Shown: positions 50,488 to 60,779, counted from the stretch's first letter. The stretch is 64,000 bases of DNA from Maricaulis salignorans (GCF_900103475.1 NZ_FNHG01000012.1:1-64000); one strand, 5' to 3'. Notes: a model not told the origin generated them from the letters alone. Program-made: numbers and translations.

Positions 50488-51396
50488 CTACTGGCAAGAT
50501 GACCGATCCCGCGTGCAATCCAAGATGTCCGCGGAAGGGTTTATGTTGATATCCTCGACGTTGGGCGCGCGAATCCCATTATATGTGTTGGCGGAACTTC
50601 CAGAGCCCATCAGATATCCGCTAACCGGCTCAATCTGCGTCAGAAAGGAGATACCGGGCTCGGCCAGCTGGTCTAACGTCAATTGCCCCGCCTCTGCGCC
50701 TAGTGCCGCCGCAAGCCCTTCATCTAGATGCGTTCCCCGCAACGCCTCTCCAAGTGCACCACCAATCAATCTACCTCCAATTTCACTGAACATTACACCG
50801 GCTTTCGCGCCCGCGACTTCAGAGACTGCCGCCGCTATCGCGTCGGTAGCTGACTCTGGGGAGAGTTCGCCATGTGCAAAATCACTCGCGATGCTCTTAA
50901 ATGCACCATTGAAGTAGGCTGTTCGCACCGTTAGTGCTGGATTATATGCCACGAGTCCCGCTGTCATTCCGTCACCGAATGCGGTGATCGCGATGTCAGT
51001 CCCATCGGCCCCATTCGCGGCGGCGATTCCTGCTCCGATGCTTGCCCCAATGAGGGCGGAGTAGTGAACGCGGTTTTTGTACATCTGGTAAACAGTGCGG
51101 TACTGCGACTGCTCCCCCGTAGGATCGGTGAGATTCAACGGATTATTCCCGACATAGGCATACAGATTCATCTGGTCCGCATAGCCAATCGGATCGGTCT
51201 CCAGAAACCGCCCGATCTGGGGCCAGTAATAGCGGGCGCGGTAGTAATACAGCCCGCTCTCGGCGTCGAAGCGCCGCCCGGTATAGCGGAAGGGATTGCC
51301 GGAGGTGGCGAGCGGGGCTTCGACGCCATAGGGGGTGTAGACATACTGGTCGGTGAGGGCGCCCGATTGCTGGTTGGACAGGGCGATCCCCGTCAC
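50488..51396 (-). CDS. RHS repeat-associated core end with polymorphic C-terminal tip
   Basis: 302 aa from a GTG at 51396. Residues about 1-95 are the RHS core end: TDQYVYTPYGVEAP, FRYTGRRFDAESGLYYYRAR, GRFLETDPIGYADQMNLYAY and VGNNPLNLTDPTG, the usual boundary. After DPTGE the sequence is unrelated to the core. A Gly/Ala-rich hydrophobic stretch (SALIGASIGAGIAAANGADG) could insert in membranes, followed by about 190 residues that I do not recognise. The frame is separated from the preceding core piece by a 47-nt disruption, so it has probably lost its natural start. A small membrane protein gene follows at once. Confidence 0.75.
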   Translation of the reverse strand: MTGIALSNQQSGALTDQYVYTPYGVEAPLATSGNPFRYTGRRFDAESGLYYYRARYYWPQIGRFLETDPIGYADQMNLYAYVGNNPLNLTDPTGEQSQYRTVYQMYKNRVHYSALIGASIGAGIAAANGADGTDIAITAFGDGMTAGLVAYNPALTVRTAYFNGAFKSIASDFAHGELSPESATDAIAAAVSEVAGAKAGVMFSEIGGRLIGGALGEALRGTHLDEGLAAALGAEAGQLTLDQLAEPGISFLTQIEPVSGYLMGSGSSANTYNGIRAPNVEDININPSADILDCTRDRSSCQ

Positions 51397-51980
51397 GCCC
51401 GCAGCCCGCGCAAGGGGGTGAGGACGGACAGATTTAGAAAAATGCGGCCGAGCCGGTTGGCGTGATAGTACTGGCGGGTCAGCGCCGCGCCCGTGGCCGG
51501 GTCGGTGACGATCATCGTCTCGCGCTGATCGATGCCGGGCCCGGGCACATAGCGCACCAGGTACTGCCCGGCCGCATTGACCTCGCCGATCTCCATGCCG
51601 CCGGCATGCACATAGCCGGTCCAGCTGGCACCGCTATTGAGGCTCTTGCCGATGCGCCGGCCGATCACGTCATATTGATAGGTGGTGGTCTGGCCCGGCT
51701 CGGCGATGCCGGTCAGCCGGTTGCGGGTGTCGTGATTGAAAAAGCGCGTGCCGTCGCCGGAGAGATTGTCGCTGCCGTCATAGGTGAGCGACCAGCTCGA
51801 TGCGCCCGCCGATCCTGTCAGCGAGACGGTATCGTATTGATTGACGGTATTGGTCGGCTCGTCAGTGCGCACCGAGTTGGCGCTGTCGAAGTCCCAGCTC
51901 TCGCTGGCACCGGCGGCGGACCGGTTGCTTGTGTCCCGATTGTCTGGCGATCCATCGCCCAACCCTGCCTGTCCACGCAA
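51393..51980 (-). pseudogene. RHS core fragment, 5'-truncated and frame-disrupted
   Basis: About 195 codons. RHS/YD-repeat sequence is evident: TYDGSDNLSGDGTRFFNHDTRNRLTG, TTTYQYDVIGRRIGKSLNSG and TRQYYHANRLG. An in-frame TAA at 51993-51995 and the lack of an ATG show that the N-terminal part (normally over 1000 residues) is missing. After the G codon at 51447-51449, an unrelated stretch of about 50 nt (51397-51446) replaces the expected single codon and shifts the frame; the core resumes as VTGIALSNQQ in the next ORF. The gene is therefore a remnant. Confidence 0.82.
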
Positions 51981-52296
51981 TTCCGGGCGCGGTTATACTG
52001 GGGGGGATGGTCGCGATGCGGCAAGTGCGGACATTATGAGGACGGGTTCAAGGCAGAATGCGAAATCGATATGCGGTTGTTTTTACGAGGGGTTTTCAAG
52101 TGTCGCAGGCGAAGTTTCAGCAACTGAAGCGCATGCCGGCGCATCATCAACGGCACATCTGCGGTGAGCCAGCGGCGAGTCCAGGGCAGATCAGTGGCAA
52201 ACAGGGTGACACTCCCGGCCGGCGCAGGCTCGATCGCCGACGGCGCCGAGTGGCCGCAGTCCGGGACCGGTGTCGAGGTTTGGCGATTGGGGGTAG
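51981..52296. other. 316-bp non-coding stretch between RHS remnant and tRNA
   Basis: No credible gene is seen on either strand; the frames present lack domain features and ribosome sites. It may be residue of the missing RHS 5' region or of an integrated element, since it lies next to the 3' end of a tRNA. No direct repeat of the tRNA 3' end was found nearby. Confidence 0.45.
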
Positions 52297-52387
52297 TGGC
52301 GGAGAGGAAGGGATTCGAACCCTCGGTACGCTTTTGGCGTACACTCCCTTAGCAGGGGAGCGCCTTCGACCACTCGGCCACCTCTCC
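52297..52387 (-). tRNA. tRNA-Ser(GCT)
   Basis: 91 nt including an encoded CCA (52297-52299 on the complement). Acceptor stem GGAGAGG pairs with CCTCTCC, followed by discriminator G. The D-arm starts GGCCGAGTGG, the anticodon loop is CTGCTAA (anticodon GCT), and the long variable arm typical of class II (serine) tRNAs is formed by GTGTACGC and GCGTACC around AAAA. The T-arm has GGTTCGAATCC. All features of a functional tRNA are present. Confidence 0.95.
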
Positions 52388-52635
52388 ACCTGCGGGTTTA
52401 GAATGCCCCGGCGGGGCTATCAAGCGCGAGTTGCGGCGATTTGCGATCCGATTGCAGGGGCGCGGTGCGCGAGACCCGCAATGGCTCGCCTGGCAACGGG
52501 CCTGGCGCCGCTCCGGCGGGGTCAGACGGGGTGGGGCCGGACGGGCCCGTAATATTTTCGCCAGCTTTTGATTGACTCACACGCAAAGGTGGTGAAGCCT
52601 GATTTTGTTCAATCTATGGATATAGGGGAAATCTC

Positions 52636-52923
52636 ATGATCTCAGGAAAATCTCTCATGATGGCTGGCGTGGTTGCTGCCCTGGCGCTGGTCGCGGGGCC
52701 GTCGGCGATTGCCTCTGGCGGCGATGCCCTCGCGTCTGCGGACGCGCCCCAGCCGCGCATGCTCAGCGCTGCCGAGCTTCAGGCCTACCGGACAGGGCGG
52801 GCCAATACTGTTCCCGACAATTGCTGGGTCGAGACCTCACCCTTCACCAACCAATGCATTGGTGTTGTCTGCATCGAAGAAGGCTTCTGGGTCCTGTATG
52901 AGTGCGGCGAATTCGGCCTCTAG
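52636..52923 (+). CDS. Small secreted cysteine-containing protein
   Basis: 95 aa. A signal peptide (MMAGVVAALALVAGPSAIAS, cleavage near residue 27) is followed by a short linker and a C-terminal 35-residue domain with four Cys (NCWVETSPFTNQCIGVV, then CIEEGFWVLYECGE). This may form two disulfides. TATAGGGGAAATCTC gives the ribosome site. I do not recognise the family; a periplasmic or extracellular small protein is likely. It ends before a strong hairpin. Confidence 0.72.
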   Translation: MISGKSLMMAGVVAALALVAGPSAIASGGDALASADAPQPRMLSAAELQAYRTGRANTVPDNCWVETSPFTNQCIGVVCIEEGFWVLYECGEFGL

Positions 52924-52949
52924 CCAATCTGCCGATTGCGCTCACAGCA

Positions 52950-52978
52950 ATGCCCGGTTCGTTGATCGAACCGGGCAT
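52950..52978. terminator. Bidirectional hairpin between convergent genes
   Basis: ATGCCCGGTTCG (52950-52961) and CGAACCGGGCAT (52967-52978) are perfect 12-bp arms with a 5-nt loop. It separates the small secreted-protein gene from gcdH, which converge here. No T run follows, but the stem is strong. Confidence 0.7.
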
Positions 52979-53024
52979 CTGCCTGTCTGGCCGTCAGAAT
53001 GGCGGCGGATATCGATGCGAAGCG

Positions 53025-54232
<1,208 letters not shown>

Positions 54233-54236
<4 letters not shown>

Positions 54237-55051
54237 TGGTCTTTCGTCCCTGTGCCTGGTGCCGCTCGTACGGCGCTGAAATCCGGCTTTCGCTTCTCGA
54301 GAAAGGCGCGATAGCCCTCGTTGAAATCTGCGTGGCTGAAAGCCCCGGCGAACAGCGCTTTCGTTGCGTCGCTGTCCTGGTTCTGCCCGGCGAGAACGCG
54401 GGCAATCATCTGCTTGGTGAATTCGGCCGAATGCGGCGACATGTCCAGTAGCTGATCCACATATTCGCTCACCAGACGGTCCAGTCCCGAGGGCGAGGTG
54501 ACGCGGCTGGCAAGTCCGCAGGCCAGCGCTTCGGCGGCGTCGAGCGTGCGGGCCGAGAACAACATGTCCTTGGCCATTGCCGCGCCGACGCTATCAACCA
54601 GGCGTTTGGTGTCGTTGAAGGGATAGATCAGCCCCATCTTGGCGGGCGTGATGGCGAAGCGGGCGCTTTCATCGGCAAAGCGCAGATCACAGGCCAGCGC
54701 CAGGGCGCAGCCGCCGCCGACGCAGGCGCCGCGGATCATGGCGATCGTCGGATGCGGGAAGGCGGCGAGGGCGTCGAGCGCGGCCGCGATCTGGCGGGAA
54801 TAGGTTCCGGCGCGCTCCGGCGTCGCGTAAACTTCGGCGAATTCGGAAATATCGGCGCCCGACGCGAAGGCATTGCCGGCGCCGCGCACGATCAGCACGC
54901 GGCAATCAGCGGCGAGACCGTCCAGCAGGCCGGGCAGGGCGGCCCACATCGCCTGGGTAAAGGCATTGCGGGTGTGTGGCCGGTCGAGCACGAGTTCGGC
55001 CACCGCACCGCGGCGCTCTAGGGTCAGGCCTTCAATCGGCGGCTGGGTCAT
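54233..55051 (-). CDS. Enoyl-CoA hydratase/isomerase family protein
   Basis: 272 aa from the ATG at 55051; a longer frame upstream adds 56 residues without homology. Crotonase landmarks: [15 protein letters not shown] (about residues 62-76) and [21 protein letters not shown] (about 106-126), forming the oxyanion hole. The equivalents of the two catalytic Glu are not obvious by eye. Overlap with gcdH suggests the pair handles glutaryl- to 3-hydroxybutyryl-CoA steps. Divergent from the symporter gene. Confidence 0.85.
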
Positions 55052-55187
55052 TGCGGGGAAAATCTCTTTGCGGACAGGCGTGGCGCAGCGAAGCCTTGGT
55101 ATCGCCAAGCAAACCAGCATAAACCTGTGGCCCTGAGTCATAAAAGCGCCGCGCTGCGTTTTGCGTAGCGATGCCGGGGAGGGCGTT

Positions 55188-56654
55188 ATGAACCAACAGA
55201 CAATCGTCGTGCTGATCACGCTGGTGATCTATAACCTCATTTTGATCGGGGTTGGCGTCTGGGCCAGCAAGCGCAACCGGAATGAATCCGACTTCTTCGT
55301 TGCCAGCCAGGGATTGGGGGCCTGGGTTGCCGGCCTCTCCTACGCCGCCTCGACTTCCTCGGCCTGGGTGCTGCTCGGCTTCACCGGCTTCGTCTATGCC
55401 ACCGGCCTGTCGGCCCTGTGGATGGTGCCGGGGATCTGGGGTGGCTATGTCGCGGTCTGGCTCTGGTTCGGCAAGCGCCTGCGCGAGGAAACCGCCGAGC
55501 GTGGCCATGTCACGCTGACCGATTTTCTCGCCGCGCAGACCTCTGGCCGGATGCGGGTGCTGATCACCGGACTGGCCTCGATCCTGATCGTGTTCTGCTT
55601 TGTTTTCTATATCGCGGCCCAGTTCGGCGCCGCGGCGGCCGCCTTCGAAACCCAATTCCCTGTCAACCAGACCCAGGCCGTCATGATCGGCGCTGCGGTG
55701 ATCCTGATCTATTCCCTGCTCGGAGGCTTTTGGGCGGTCAGTGTCACCGACATGCTGCAAGGTTTCATGATGGTGCTGGTCGCGCTCACCCTGCCGGTGG
55801 CGGCCCTGATCGCGGCAGGTGGTCCGGCGCAGGTTTTCGCGACCCTCGCGGCCGAAGCGCCGCCGGAATATCTCCAGATCACGGGTGGCCGGGCCGGCTT
55901 CATGCTGGTTGGATTTGTGCTCGGCGTCTGGGGAGTCGGTATCGGTGCGCTGGGACAGCCGCAGCTCATGTCGCGCCTGATGGCGGTGAAGGATGAGGCG
56001 GCGCGCTATCGCGGCTTCGCCATTGCGATCATCTGGGCCGTGATCATGTTCACCGGCATGACGGTTCTGGCGCTGGCTGGCCGCGCGCTGGTCGGCGGTG
56101 CGGAGAATGGGGAAAACCTGTTCTATCTCCTCGCCGGTGATCTCCTGCCGCCGGTCCTGGCCGGGATTGTTCTGGCCGCCGTGCTTTCGGCGGTGATGTC
56201 GACGGTCGATTCCATCCTGCTCGTGGCTGCCGCCGCGATCGCCCATGATATGGGCCTGTCGCGCCGCTTTCCCGGCAGTGAGTTGACCGTCTCGCGCATC
56301 GTAATGCTGGCCATTGCGTTGGTGGCGATCTGGATGACGCTGGCCCTGCCGAGCACGATTTTCGCCCGTGTTCTCTTTGCCTGGGCAGCGCTGGGCGCAG
56401 CCTTCGGCCCGATCATCATCATGCGGGTGATGCGCATTGACCCAAGCGGCCGCGCCACGCTCGCCGCCATGGCCACCGGCTTCGCGCTGACGGTGTTCTT
56501 CAACGCGCTTGGTGCGCTCGATCCGGCCGGTCTTGATGGCGTCATGCGCACGCTGGCCGGGTTGGCCCGCCTGCCGGGCGATCCGTTCGAGCGTGTTGTG
56601 CCCTGGGTGCCGGCACTGGCGATCCTGTGGCTGGGCCGGCAGCGGAGGGGGTAA
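55188..56654 (+). CDS. putP: Sodium/solute (proline) symporter, PutP-like
   Basis: 488 aa from the ATG at 55188, with GGGGAGGG as ribosome site. About 13 TM helices. The SSS-family landmarks are NESDFFVASQGLGAWVAGLSYAASTSSAWVLLGFTG (residues about 34-69, given here as separate blocks: ESDFF, AASTSSAW), the GAG-type GIGALGQPQLMSRLMAVKD, and VLAAVLSAVMSTVDSILLVAA. These match PutP Na+/proline carriers. Proline specificity is inferred from family similarity only. It is divergent from the enoyl-CoA hydratase across 136 bp. Confidence 0.85.
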   Translation: MNQQTIVVLITLVIYNLILIGVGVWASKRNRNESDFFVASQGLGAWVAGLSYAASTSSAWVLLGFTGFVYATGLSALWMVPGIWGGYVAVWLWFGKRLREETAERGHVTLTDFLAAQTSGRMRVLITGLASILIVFCFVFYIAAQFGAAAAAFETQFPVNQTQAVMIGAAVILIYSLLGGFWAVSVTDMLQGFMMVLVALTLPVAALIAAGGPAQVFATLAAEAPPEYLQITGGRAGFMLVGFVLGVWGVGIGALGQPQLMSRLMAVKDEAARYRGFAIAIIWAVIMFTGMTVLALAGRALVGGAENGENLFYLLAGDLLPPVLAGIVLAAVLSAVMSTVDSILLVAAAAIAHDMGLSRRFPGSELTVSRIVMLAIALVAIWMTLALPSTIFARVLFAWAALGAAFGPIIIMRVMRIDPSGRATLAAMATGFALTVFFNALGALDPAGLDGVMRTLAGLARLPGDPFERVVPWVPALAILWLGRQRRG

Positions 56655-57172
56655 CAGGAATCGAAGGCGCCCCGGTGCTGCGCCCGCGAGTGGAGCGTCA
56701 GCCTGTCACCAGGGTATCGGCCCGGACATCGATTTTTGAAACCCGATCAACGCGGTGAGCACGCCTTGGCTGTCAGGGTCTGGCGCGCGTGAGCTGGCGA
56801 ATGCAGCGCGCCGTATTCGCGGCCCCGAGTCCAGCTCAACAGCCCGGCGTGCCTTGCGCACCGCTGACGGTGAACACCTACTCGCCTGGCGTCGAACAAT
56901 GCCGGCGGGAATAATGAAAACGGTGTTTTTGTATGGCGGCTAGCCCGTCATGGCGCGCATGAGCGGCGCGGTGGATGACGGATCTGGGTCCGCTTTTCCG
57001 CCAGAGTCAGATGGTTTCGCCCTGCGGGTGGGGTGCGGATCCTCCTCGAGGGGGCTGGCCGTGAAAGCCGCTACAACCCCTGCGGTCAATATGCACTTCT
57101 CCTCGCGCGGGTCGCTGGACCGGGGCGGGCGAAGCAGCCTACCGCTTGTGGCGTGTTGTTGGGGCTTTGATC
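56655..57172. other. 518-bp region without a supportable gene
   Basis: Between the symporter stop and the nuclease start I see only short Arg/Ala-rich frames with no domain or ribosome site. It must contain the nuclease promoter, which I cannot place with confidence. No long repeat or tRNA-like fold was noticed. Confidence 0.5.
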
Positions 57173-57967
57173 TTGCGTAAATTGCTTGTGGCGGCCCTGG
57201 CCGGGGTTACGGGAATGGCGGGCGCACTGCCGGCTGGCGGCCAGGATATTCATATCGTTCATTGTTATCGCGGTGCCTGTCCGGCCGGGACGCCGGTCAG
57301 CAATGACCTGGTTGTGCGTGAAATCTATGCGCTCTCGGCCAATGATGACACCAAGCTGGCCGACTGGGTCGCCTATCGGGTCACGCGAGAAACCATGGGG
57401 TCGTCGGCGGACCTGAACCGTAATTGGCGCACCGATGAATTCCTTGCCGAGGACGAGACGCTGGAGGCTGGGCGCGGCGCGCGCGATGACTACCAGGGCG
57501 CCAACCGGGCCCATGGCTATGATCGTGGTCATCAGGCGCCGCTGGCCTCCTTTGCGGGCACACCGTTCTGGCGCTCGACCAATATCTATTCCAACATTAC
57601 GCCGCAAAGCGCGGCCCTCAACCAGGGCGCCTGGGTGGCGCTGGAAACCGCAGTGCGCGATCTCGCCTGGGCGCAGCGCGAACTCTATGTCCTGACCGGC
57701 CCACTCTATGAACGCGACATGCCGGGGCTGGACAATGCCGGCGAGCCGCACCGCGTACCGTCCGCCTACTGGAAACTGGTGATCGATGCCGCGGGCAATT
57801 CCACCGGCTTTCTGTTCGACCAGGAAACGCCGCGCGATGCGGATTATTGCGATCATCGCAGCACGCTCGCCGAAATCGAGCGGCGCTCGGGTCTGGTTCT
57901 CGTGGGCGAAGGCCTGAGCCGGGCCGGCGGCGATCTGGGTGCGGCACTCGGTTGTGTCGTCGCCTGA
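57173..57967 (+). CDS. Exported DNA/RNA non-specific endonuclease (DRGH type)
   Basis: 264 aa from the TTG at 57173 (GGGG 8 nt upstream), which yields a clean signal peptide (RKLLVAALAGVTGMAGALPAG). An in-frame TTG at 57146 would add 9 residues. The beta-beta-alpha-metal catalytic motif is YDRGHQAPLAS (His120 general base) and the metal-binding Asn lies in NIYSNITPQSAALNQGAW. An N-terminal HIVHCYRGACP and C-terminal YCDH/LGCVVA hold Cys pairs for possible disulfides. The family cleaves both DNA and RNA outside the cytoplasm, for nutrition or defence. Confidence 0.87.
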   Translation: MRKLLVAALAGVTGMAGALPAGGQDIHIVHCYRGACPAGTPVSNDLVVREIYALSANDDTKLADWVAYRVTRETMGSSADLNRNWRTDEFLAEDETLEAGRGARDDYQGANRAHGYDRGHQAPLASFAGTPFWRSTNIYSNITPQSAALNQGAWVALETAVRDLAWAQRELYVLTGPLYERDMPGLDNAGEPHRVPSAYWKLVIDAAGNSTGFLFDQETPRDADYCDHRSTLAEIERRSGLVLVGEGLSRAGGDLGAALGCVVA

Positions 57968-58178
57968 AGCGCTTGCCGGGCGGGCCTGGCTTGCCGGCCG
58001 AGCCTGCGCCCTTTAGGCTCTGCCGCATGACAAGATGTCCATCCCGTCTTCTGCCGGCACGCGCAGGGCAGCGAATTACGGACCCGGTCCCGCATTGCGG
58101 GCCGGGTTATTGTGTTCGATCCGACGGGATGCCTGCCGCGCTCTGAAGCCCGGGCGTCCGCCACCCTGTGGAGCGCCC

Positions 58179-58667
58179 ATGTTCAATTCCCCCACACTCC
58201 ATCTCGTCTGCGGCAAGATCGCGGCGGGAAAATCAACCCTGTGCCGTCAACTCGCCGCGGCACCGGCGACCGTACTGCTTGCCGAAGATGACTGGCTGTC
58301 GGGTCTCTACCCCGGCGAGATCAACAGTCTGGATGACTATGTGCGCTGTTCGCGCCGTCTTCGCGCGCTGGTCGGGCCGCATGTCACAGAATTGCTGCGC
58401 GCAGGCCTTGGTGTTGTGCTCGATTTTCCGGCCAATACGCTCGCGTCACGAAGGTGGATGCGATCCATCATCGAGGAATCAGGGGCCGGGCACCGGCTAC
58501 ACCTGATTGAGCTCGATGATGCGAGCTGCAAGGCGCGCCTGCGGCGCAGAAATGCGGCGGGCGGACACGCTTACCAGGCCAGCGATGCCGAGTTTGATCT
58601 GTTCACACGCTATTACGTGCCGCCGGGGGTAGAGGAGGGGTTTGAAATCATTATGCATCCGGGGTGA
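58179..58667 (+). CDS. Small ATP-binding kinase-like protein (AAA_33/zeta-toxin fold)
   Basis: 162 aa from the ATG at 58179 (GGAG upstream). P-loop GKIAAGKST (residues 12-20) is followed by LLAEDDWLSGLYPG with an acidic pair (about 34-47), VVLDFPANTLASRR (Walker B-like) and a lid with RLRRRNAAG. This order is that of AAA_33 P-loop kinases, which include zeta toxins and small-molecule kinases. No antitoxin gene lies beside it, so a toxin role is unlikely. Substrate unknown. Confidence 0.8.
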   Translation: MFNSPTLHLVCGKIAAGKSTLCRQLAAAPATVLLAEDDWLSGLYPGEINSLDDYVRCSRRLRALVGPHVTELLRAGLGVVLDFPANTLASRRWMRSIIEESGAGHRLHLIELDDASCKARLRRRNAAGGHAYQASDAEFDLFTRYYVPPGVEEGFEIIMHPG

Positions 58668-58784
58668 GTAGCGGGTGTTGGCCGAAGCGAGCCGGGTGAG
58701 GACGGCCCGCCTATCAGCCCGCGGTCCTGCCCCTGCGACACCGAGGCCCTTGACGAAGCGACCGTCCCGTAAGACCAACCACCC

Positions 58785-60779
58785 ATGATCGCTGAACTCG
58801 GCCAGGCCGCCCTCATTCTCGCTTTTGTCGTCGCACTTTTGCAGGCCGTGCTCGGCTTTGCCGGCGTGGCCGTCCGCGACCCGGTGTTTCATGGTTTTGC
58901 GCGGGCCGGGGCGATGGCCCAGTTCGTGCTGATCGCGTCAGCCTTTGCCTGTCTGACCGCGTTGTTTGTGGTGTCGGATTTTTCCGTGCTGGTGGTCGCG
59001 CAGAACTCGCACACGCTAAAGCCTTTCCTCTACAAACTCTCTGGCGTCTGGGGCAATCATGAGGGCTCGATGCTGCTCTGGGCCCTGATCCTGACCGGTT
59101 ATACGGGGGCGTTGGCCCTGTTGGGGCAGCATGTGGCGCCGCGACTGATCACGCTGACATTCTCGGTGCAGTCGCTGATCACGGCGGCCTTCCTCGCCTT
59201 TTTGATCTTCACCTCCAATCCGTTCGCACGGCTGTTTCCGGTGCCGCTGGACGGTGCCGATCTCAACCCGCTGCTCCAGGATCCCGGTCTCGCCTCGCAT
59301 CCACCCATGCTCTATGCCGGCTATGTCGGGTTTTCGATTACCTTCTCCTTTGCCGTCGCGGCCCTGATCGAGGGGCGGGTCGATGCGCGCTGGGCGCGGA
59401 TCGTGCGCCCCTGGGCACTGACGGCCTGGACCTTTCTGACGGTCGGCATCGCGCTCGGTGCCAGCTGGGCCTATTACGAGCTGGGCTGGGGTGGCTGGTG
59501 GGCCTGGGATCCGGTCGAGAACGCCTCGCTCATGCCCTGGCTGGCGGGCACGGCCTTCATCCATTCGCTGCGGGTGATGGAAAAGCGCGACACGCTCAAG
59601 GCCTGGACCATATTGCTGGCGCTGCTCACCTTCTCACTGTCGCTGGCGGGAACTTTCCTGGTCCGCTCGGGTATCATTACCTCCGTCCATGCCTTTGCCG
59701 TTGACCCGGAACGCGGTGTGTTCATTCTCGGTATTCTGATTTTGGTGATCGGTGGCTCGCTGGTGCTGTACGGGCTGCGCGCCGGCCACCTCAAACCGAC
59801 CGGCGTCTTCGCCGAGGTGAGCCGCGAGAGCACGCTGCTGGTCAATAATCTCTTCCTGGCTGCAGCTTGCGCACTGGTCTTTTTCGGCACCTTCTACCCG
59901 CTCTTCATCACCACGGTTTCCGACGAGACGATCTCGATTGGCGCACCTTTCTACCACGCCACCTTTATCCCGATGATGGCGGTGCTTTTCCTGCTGGTCC
60001 CGGTCAGCGGCATGCTGGCCTGGAAACGTGGCAAGCTCGGTCCGATTGCCAAAAAACTCGCTCCGGCCTTCATCGCGGCCCTTGTCGCGGGGCTGATCGC
60101 GCTCTGGATTGCCGAGCGTGAGGTCGTGGCCGGCGCCATTGGCTCCGCCCTGGCGGTGTGGGTTGGTCTGGGCGTATTGCTCGATCTGAAGTCGCGGGTG
60201 AAACTGTTCGAAGTCGATCTTGCCGCCAGCTGGGCGCGGGCCAAGCGCCTGCCAGCGGGGATATGGGGAATGATCGTGGCGCATTTCGGGCTCGCTGTCC
60301 TCATCTTCGCGGTTACCGGCGTCAGTGCCTGGAAGGATGAAGCCAGTGCTTTCCTGATGCCGGGCCAGGCGTTTGAGCTCGATGGCTATTCGATCGAACT
60401 GGTCGATGTCGTGCGTAGTGACCGGGAGAATTTCGTCTCCCAGGCCGGCACGTTGGCCATCTCGCGCGATGGCCGCGAGCTCGGTCACATGGTTGCCGAG
60501 CGGCGCTTCTATCCGGTGCGTGAGATGGCGACGACAGAATCGGCGATCCGGACCCGGCTTGATGGCGATCTCTATGTCACGATCGGCGAGGGCGTCGAAG
60601 GCCGCGGCTGGGCCGTGCACGCCTATATCTATCCGCTGGCGGTCTGGTTGTGGATCGGATCGGCCCTGCTCACCCTCGGTGGCTTGCTCGCACTCGGTGA
60701 TCGCGGCCGGCGCGCCCTGACATCGCGCGATCTGGCCAAGCGCAAGCCGGGCGAAAAAACGGGTGCGGAGACGCCGTGA
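58785..60779 (+). CDS. ccmF: Cytochrome c heme lyase subunit CcmF
   Basis: 664 aa, full length, about 15 TM helices. The haem-handling WWD motif GWGGWWAWDPVENASLMPWL (about residues 230-249) and flanking conserved His (SVHAF-type and HNSHT-like SHTLKPFLYK) are intact. CcmF with CcmH transfers haem to apocytochrome c in the periplasm (system I). It opens a ccmF-G-H-I operon with TGATG/ATGATG overlaps. ccmE, often just before ccmF, is not in this position; the preceding gene is an unrelated kinase. Confidence 0.93.
   Translation: MIAELGQAALILAFVVALLQAVLGFAGVAVRDPVFHGFARAGAMAQFVLIASAFACLTALFVVSDFSVLVVAQNSHTLKPFLYKLSGVWGNHEGSMLLWALILTGYTGALALLGQHVAPRLITLTFSVQSLITAAFLAFLIFTSNPFARLFPVPLDGADLNPLLQDPGLASHPPMLYAGYVGFSITFSFAVAALIEGRVDARWARIVRPWALTAWTFLTVGIALGASWAYYELGWGGWWAWDPVENASLMPWLAGTAFIHSLRVMEKRDTLKAWTILLALLTFSLSLAGTFLVRSGIITSVHAFAVDPERGVFILGILILVIGGSLVLYGLRAGHLKPTGVFAEVSRESTLLVNNLFLAAACALVFFGTFYPLFITTVSDETISIGAPFYHATFIPMMAVLFLLVPVSGMLAWKRGKLGPIAKKLAPAFIAALVAGLIALWIAEREVVAGAIGSALAVWVGLGVLLDLKSRVKLFEVDLAASWARAKRLPAGIWGMIVAHFGLAVLIFAVTGVSAWKDEASAFLMPGQAFELDGYSIELVDVVRSDRENFVSQAGTLAISRDGRELGHMVAERRFYPVREMATTESAIRTRLDGDLYVTIGEGVEGRGWAVHAYIYPLAVWLWIGSALLTLGGLLALGDRGRRALTSRDLAKRKPGEKTGAETP

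Noticed and set aside
52058-52552. Possible gene across the tRNA-Ser locus
   Set aside because: The frame runs through a well-formed tRNA gene and has no domain.
58179-58667. Toxin-antitoxin module with a zeta-like kinase
   Set aside because: The P-loop kinase has no adjacent antitoxin gene and its sequence is equally close to small-molecule AAA_33 kinases.
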